From assembly GCA_020348365.1 (NCBI GenBank), contig CP070749.1:458334-472891 (forward strand): a DNA stretch of 14,558 nt. The letters are read 5' to 3'. Source of the DNA: Candidatus Bathyarchaeota archaeon (GTDB lineage Archaea > Thermoproteota > Bathyarchaeia > Bathyarchaeales > Bathyarchaeaceae). The notes under the pieces are model-generated. The model did not search any database and was not told the DNA's origin. It saw only the letters and a list, made by a program, of their open reading frames with translations. Below, piece by piece: positions 11,029-14,558 of the stretch; within the stretch, counting starts at the first letter, position 1, and each line of letters starts with the position of its first letter. The position numbers were made by a program, and so were the translations under genes.

Positions 11029-13305
11029 GTGTTTAAAGGCTGGCTTCTCGATCTGTACCCTTCTGGTCCCAGCGAGATGACGGTGTGGGTCATAGCAGAG
11101 AATGGCGACCGTGTGAAACTTGCTGACAAATTCAAGCCGAAGATTTATGTTTCAGGCAAGATGACTGACTTGTCGAAGTTGACCCGTCATTTTGTGACCA
11201 GTGAATCTGTTGCCAAGTGGCGTTGTGTGGAGAAGTATGCTGATTTCATGGAGGACAAGAAGTCTAAGGTCTTGGAGATCACTATTACAGATTGTAGAAA
11301 GATATCCTATTTCACTAGAGAATTGGTGAGGCTTGGAGGATACAGGAAATTCAGACTACACAACGTGGGCGTTCCAAGCGTTCAAACGTACCTTTACGAC
11401 AGAGACATTTTTCCTCTCGCTTACGCCACCTTCATAACTGAAGGAGAAAAACTTGCTTACTGCTTGCTCGATTCTATGGAAAGTGTAGATTATAGGATTC
11501 CTGCTCTTCGCTTGATGTCAATCCACGCTGATTTAGACGCTGATGGAGCCATCGCAAACTTCGACGATGCAATCAGAAGTATCACTCTAGAATCAGATGG
11601 AAAAAGGCTTGTAATTGACGGAGGAGATGAAAAGGACAAGATCCTTGAGATGGTAGAAAGTGTCAAGAAAGAGGACCCTGACATCATTCTTACTCGGGGC
11701 GGAGACTCATTCCTTCTCCCTTATTTTGCTCATAGGGCTTTTGTGAATGAGATACTGAACAGACTCGTTCTCGGCAGGGAGAATATCCCTCTCGAGGCTG
11801 AGAAGAGGCGTGGAGTTACATTCTTCTCGTATGGCAGAGTATACTTCAAAGCACCCACGTGCAGGCTATATGGCCGAATCCACATAGATGAGAAGAACAC
11901 ATTCATCTATTCTGCTTGTGGACTGGATGGATTGATTGAAGTTTCAAGGACTTGTAGGGTTCCGTTGCATAGGGCTGCACGGGCGTCGATCGGAACGATA
12001 ATGTCTTCTCTGCAGCTCTATCAAGCCACGAAGGAGGATATACTTATCCCGTGGAAGAAGAGAGAGCCTGAGACCTTCAAATCAGCTTGGGAGCTGCTCA
12101 TTGCAGATAGAGGCGGGTTCATATATGACCCCCGGTTGGGAGTCCATGATGGCGTGGCTGAAGTCGATTTTTCATCTATGTACCCAACTTTGATGGCTGA
12201 TCGTAACATCTCGGCTGAAACCGTGCTCTGCAAGTGTTGTCCAGACTCAAAGTTGAAGGTGCCCGAGCTAGGTTACAACGTATGTGAGAAGCGAGAGGGC
12301 ATAGTTCCGAAAACATTGAAGATTATTCTCAAGAAGCGGGCGATCTACAAACGTACGAAAAATGAACCACGAGATTCAAAGCTGAGGAGAGCCTATGACC
12401 ACAGGCAGAACGCTTTGAAGTGGATTCTGGTAACTTGTTTCGGCTATCTAGGTTATAGAAATGCTTGTTTTGGCAAGGTTGATGCCCACATCTCTGTTTG
12501 CGCCTTTGCCAGGGAAGCTCTGCTCAAGACTGTACGTATGGCTGAGGAGAGGGACTTTGAGGTTGTTCATGGAATTGTTGATTCATTGTGGCTTAAGAAG
12601 AAAAGCGCTTCTCCACAAGAATACACTGAGCTATGTAATGCGGTCTCTAAAGAAATCGGCGTCAAGTTAAACGTTGAGGGCATATACCGTTGGATTGTGT
12701 TTCTGCCATCCAGAATGCATGCAGAGGTTTCTGTTCTAAATCGATACTACGGAACTTTTGAATCGGGAAAGATTAAGGTGAGGGGCATCGAGGCGGTAAG
12801 ACGAGACACTCCACCATTCATTAAGAGAACGCAGATGGCTATGATAAGGGTTCTTGCCAAGGCTTGGAACTCTTCGGCGTTCATGGATGAGATTCCACAG
12901 GCGATTGAAGCTTTGGGAGAGGGGCTGAAGAAGCTGAAGAGAGGGGACGTTAACAAACAAGAGTTGATTATTGCGAAACAACTTTCGATGCATCCTGATA
13001 GATATATCCACGATGTTTTCCAGGCCATAGCTGCTAGGCAGCTGATCAAGGAGGGTGTGAAAGTTTCAGCTGGACAAAAAATCCGTTACCTAATAACGGA
13101 TGCTCAGAATAAAAGGCCGAACAACCGTGTGGTGGCTGCTGAGCTAATCAACGATGAGACTCAGTACGACACTAAGAAATATATGGGCATGCTGATACTC
13201 GCGGGTGTCAACATCCTGAGCCCCCTCGGGCATACCGAAAAAGGACTGAAAGATCATCTCGTCTATGGAGAGAAGCAAGTGGTTCTGAACCCTCAGCCCA
13301 TCTGA
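11029..13305 (+). CDS. polB2: Family B DNA polymerase, PolB2/Dpo2-type with inactivated exonuclease
   Basis: I start at the GTG at 11029 (758 residues), one base after the upstream stop. A TTG at 10993 would add 12 residues inside the preceding gene. PolB landmarks are in order. The exonuclease sites are lost: Exo I DIE reads IHA in MSIHADLD (163-170), Exo II NxxxFD reads GGDSFL near 224-229, and Exo III YxxxD reads YSACG (294-298). Polymerase motif A is intact (VDFSSMYPTLM, D380). Motif B RQNALKWILVTCFGYLGY (459-476) keeps R459 and K464, but NSxYG is changed. Motif C reads HGIVDS (514-519), so the first Asp of YxDTD is Ile and the second (D518) remains. RYYGTF and VRGIEAVRRD and a thumb follow. 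There is no obvious C-terminal PIP box. Sulfolobales Dpo2, with similar damage, has been linked to damage-induced lesion bypass. Confidence 0.93.
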   Translation: MFKGWLLDLYPSGPSEMTVWVIAENGDRVKLADKFKPKIYVSGKMTDLSKLTRHFVTSESVAKWRCVEKYADFMEDKKSKVLEITITDCRKISYFTRELVRLGGYRKFRLHNVGVPSVQTYLYDRDIFPLAYATFITEGEKLAYCLLDSMESVDYRIPALRLMSIHADLDADGAIANFDDAIRSITLESDGKRLVIDGGDEKDKILEMVESVKKEDPDIILTRGGDSFLLPYFAHRAFVNEILNRLVLGRENIPLEAEKRRGVTFFSYGRVYFKAPTCRLYGRIHIDEKNTFIYSACGLDGLIEVSRTCRVPLHRAARASIGTIMSSLQLYQATKEDILIPWKKREPETFKSAWELLIADRGGFIYDPRLGVHDGVAEVDFSSMYPTLMADRNISAETVLCKCCPDSKLKVPELGYNVCEKREGIVPKTLKIILKKRAIYKRTKNEPRDSKLRRAYDHRQNALKWILVTCFGYLGYRNACFGKVDAHISVCAFAREALLKTVRMAEERDFEVVHGIVDSLWLKKKSASPQEYTELCNAVSKEIGVKLNVEGIYRWIVFLPSRMHAEVSVLNRYYGTFESGKIKVRGIEAVRRDTPPFIKRTQMAMIRVLAKAWNSSAFMDEIPQAIEALGEGLKKLKRGDVNKQELIIAKQLSMHPDRYIHDVFQAIAARQLIKEGVKVSAGQKIRYLITDAQNKRPNNRVVAAELINDETQYDTKKYMGMLILAGVNILSPLGHTEKGLKDHLVYGEKQVVLNPQPI

Positions 13306-13393
13306 ATGATAGAAGACAGAGATGCATGCGCGCAAGCTTTTTCCCGTAGAATCCGCCTTCTCTAGAATTCACAATGGCTTGGCGAGGGAATAG

Positions 13394-14558
13394 ATGGAAA
13401 AGCGTCTTTGGATGATAAACACAACGCACATGTTCATTGAGATATATCTTCTCGTACAGGTTGCCCTCATACCTGTTGTAGTGCAGGAGTTTGAGTTGGG
13501 TCTTGTTGAGGCGTCTCTTATCGCCACGCTTCCGAGCTTGGTCGCCCTTCTGATGAATGTTCCTTCAGGATTCTTGGCGGATCGTCTTAGTACAAATCAT
13601 CTGTTGTTTGTTAGCATGTTGACAGAAGGGCTTTCAGCCCTATTGATTAGCCAGACAAGCAGTTTCTGGACCTTGGTGTTGGGTGCATCCTTGTTGAAGG
13701 TGGCTTCGCCCATTTACCATGTTTCAGGGCTCAGTCGAATGAGTAGGTCAGTGAGACTGGAACGTATGGGCAGGTCAATCGGGTTCCATAATGCTCTTGG
13801 AAACGTAGGCTCCGCTCTTGGTCTTGTTAGCCTTGCAGTGTCTTTGTTGACTCTAGGGTGGAGGTGGACCTACCTCTTCTGGGGATTTCCTATTCTAATT
13901 TGGGGAATCGTGCTTCTTGCATCCCCACAGCTAAAGACCAAGAATACTGGCAGAATTGAGCCTCAAGAGAATAGAAGCGAGTTCAGAAAATCAGCATCTC
14001 TTTTTTCAGCTCCTCTTTTAGTCTTTCTTGTTGCTATAGGCTTCAGAGAAGTGGGCTCTACGAGTGCTTATACGTTTATGACCACCTATTTTGTGAGACT
14101 TCGAGGACTTGTCGAGTCAATGGCTACATTGATCTTTGGGGTTGGACCATTTGTAGGCGTGGTGGGGTCTTTATGCGGTGGGTACCTCACAGAGCAGCTT
14201 GGCGCAAAGAGAGCGCTTGTAGTGGCAATTCTGGGTTGCATCGTTTCGCTCTTCGTGCTGTCTCTCATGACGATGACTTCTCTTCTGGTCCTCTTCTATG
14301 TTGTCTACGCCTTTTTCGCCAGTTGTTTATGGTCTCCGATGAACATGATAGTTGCTGCTGTCACGCCTGAGTCGAGAAGAGGGTTAAGCTATAGTCTATA
14401 CTTCTTTACTGAAGGGTTAATTGCCACTTTAACGCCAACTGCTGCTGCTGGAGTCGCTGCTGTTACTAGTGTTTGGTCTGTTTTTCCATTCAGTATGGCC
14501 TTCATGGCATTTGGGCTAATTATACTTCAGTTTCTTCCCAGCCGAAATGAGCGCGTGA
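13394..14558 (+). CDS. Major facilitator superfamily transporter (C-terminus cut by the right edge)
   Basis: The frame is open from the ATG at 13394 to the window end: 388 codons with no in-frame stop (the final TGA is in another frame). GCGAGGG lies about 5 bases before the ATG. Twelve hydrophobic segments can be counted in a 6+6 layout with a charged central loop (KTKNTGRIEPQENRSEFRKS). MFS motif A appears after TM2 as SGFLADRLSTNHLL and in weaker form in the second half as GGYLTEQLGAKRAL. The last segment (AFMAFGLIILQFLPSRNERV) looks like TM12 with its cytoplasmic end, so only a few residues are probably missing. It is an inner-membrane secondary transporter; the substrate, perhaps a drug or small metabolite, cannot be told. 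It follows polB2 by 88 bases and may be separately transcribed. Confidence 0.88.
   Translation, partial: MEKRLWMINTTHMFIEIYLLVQVALIPVVVQEFELGLVEASLIATLPSLVALLMNVPSGFLADRLSTNHLLFVSMLTEGLSALLISQTSSFWTLVLGASLLKVASPIYHVSGLSRMSRSVRLERMGRSIGFHNALGNVGSALGLVSLAVSLLTLGWRWTYLFWGFPILIWGIVLLASPQLKTKNTGRIEPQENRSEFRKSASLFSAPLLVFLVAIGFREVGSTSAYTFMTTYFVRLRGLVESMATLIFGVGPFVGVVGSLCGGYLTEQLGAKRALVVAILGCIVSLFVLSLMTMTSLLVLFYVVYAFFASCLWSPMNMIVAAVTPESRRGLSYSLYFFTEGLIATLTPTAAAGVAAVTSVWSVFPFSMAFMAFGLIILQFLPSRNERV

Noticed and set aside
12736..13049. Two antisense ORFs of 91 and 100 residues opposite polB2
   Set aside because: They lie entirely within a conserved polymerase region and show no domain signature or ribosome binding site.
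13374..13415. 13-codon ORF (MAWRGNRWKSVFG) overlapping the transporter start
   Set aside because: It has no ribosome binding site and is short enough to arise by chance. The transporter ATG at 13394 has its own GAGGG element.
14556..14558. TGA at the last three bases as the stop of the transporter
   Set aside because: It is out of frame. The transporter frame reads through to the edge, so the gene is recorded as partial.

Overview
The window looks like a piece of an archaeal chromosome. Every informational gene is of archaeal type: an Lsm/SmAP gene followed directly by ribosomal protein L37e, an MCT-1-like PUA protein, a SepF-family protein, and a family B DNA polymerase of the inactivated-exonuclease (PolB2/Dpo2) kind. 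There is also a tetrahydromethanopterin-linked formyltransferase (Ftr), TATA boxes 25-30 bases ahead of several starts (leaderless mRNAs), and GGTGA-type ribosome binding sites inside operons. The mix suggests an uncultured TACK-type lineage such as Bathyarchaeia, but that placement is inference. I see no rRNA, convincing tRNA, CRISPR array, insertion sequence or phage gene. No gene-free stretch exceeds about 150 bases.

Bases 1-5046 (minus strand) form one tightly packed operon in the order purF, purD, a COG4030/EhaR-like HAD protein, an Ftr homologue, and the first 39 codons of a PfkB-family kinase that runs off the left edge. Junctions are 13 bases, 6 bases, a 4-base overlap and a 4-base overlap. 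PurF and PurD make the first two steps of purine synthesis. The HAD and Ftr pair recalls the distal end of the methanogen eha cluster, so C1/pterin and purine genes share a transcript here.

Bases 5163-7125 hold small housekeeping genes: a short SepF-like protein and the PUA protein on the minus strand, then divergently the lsm-L37e operon on the plus strand. The divergent promoter has a self-complementary TTTAAA box and a perfect 16-bp palindrome. A lysine-rich conserved-looking protein of unknown function (6715-7125, minus) converges on L37e across a symmetrical T-tract terminator.

Bases 7222-9901 (minus) encode a secreted beta-helix (NosD-like) surface protein with a PEF-type C-terminal anchor, and a DUF72/YecE protein with an extra C-terminal domain.

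Bases 10046-13305 (plus) are the most interesting part. A RadA/RecA-like protein that has lost its ATPase motifs, an 89-residue helical protein and a PolB2-type polymerase are packed end to end. The polymerase has a dead exonuclease and an altered YxDTD motif. The layout is functionally reminiscent of the bacterial ImuA-ImuB-DnaE2 mutasome and matches what I remember of the damage-inducible Dpo2 operons of Sulfolobales. The 144-base region between it and the divergent DUF72 gene contains tandem and inverted repeats that could be operators. The window closes with a nearly complete major facilitator transporter gene (13394 onward) that runs off the right edge.
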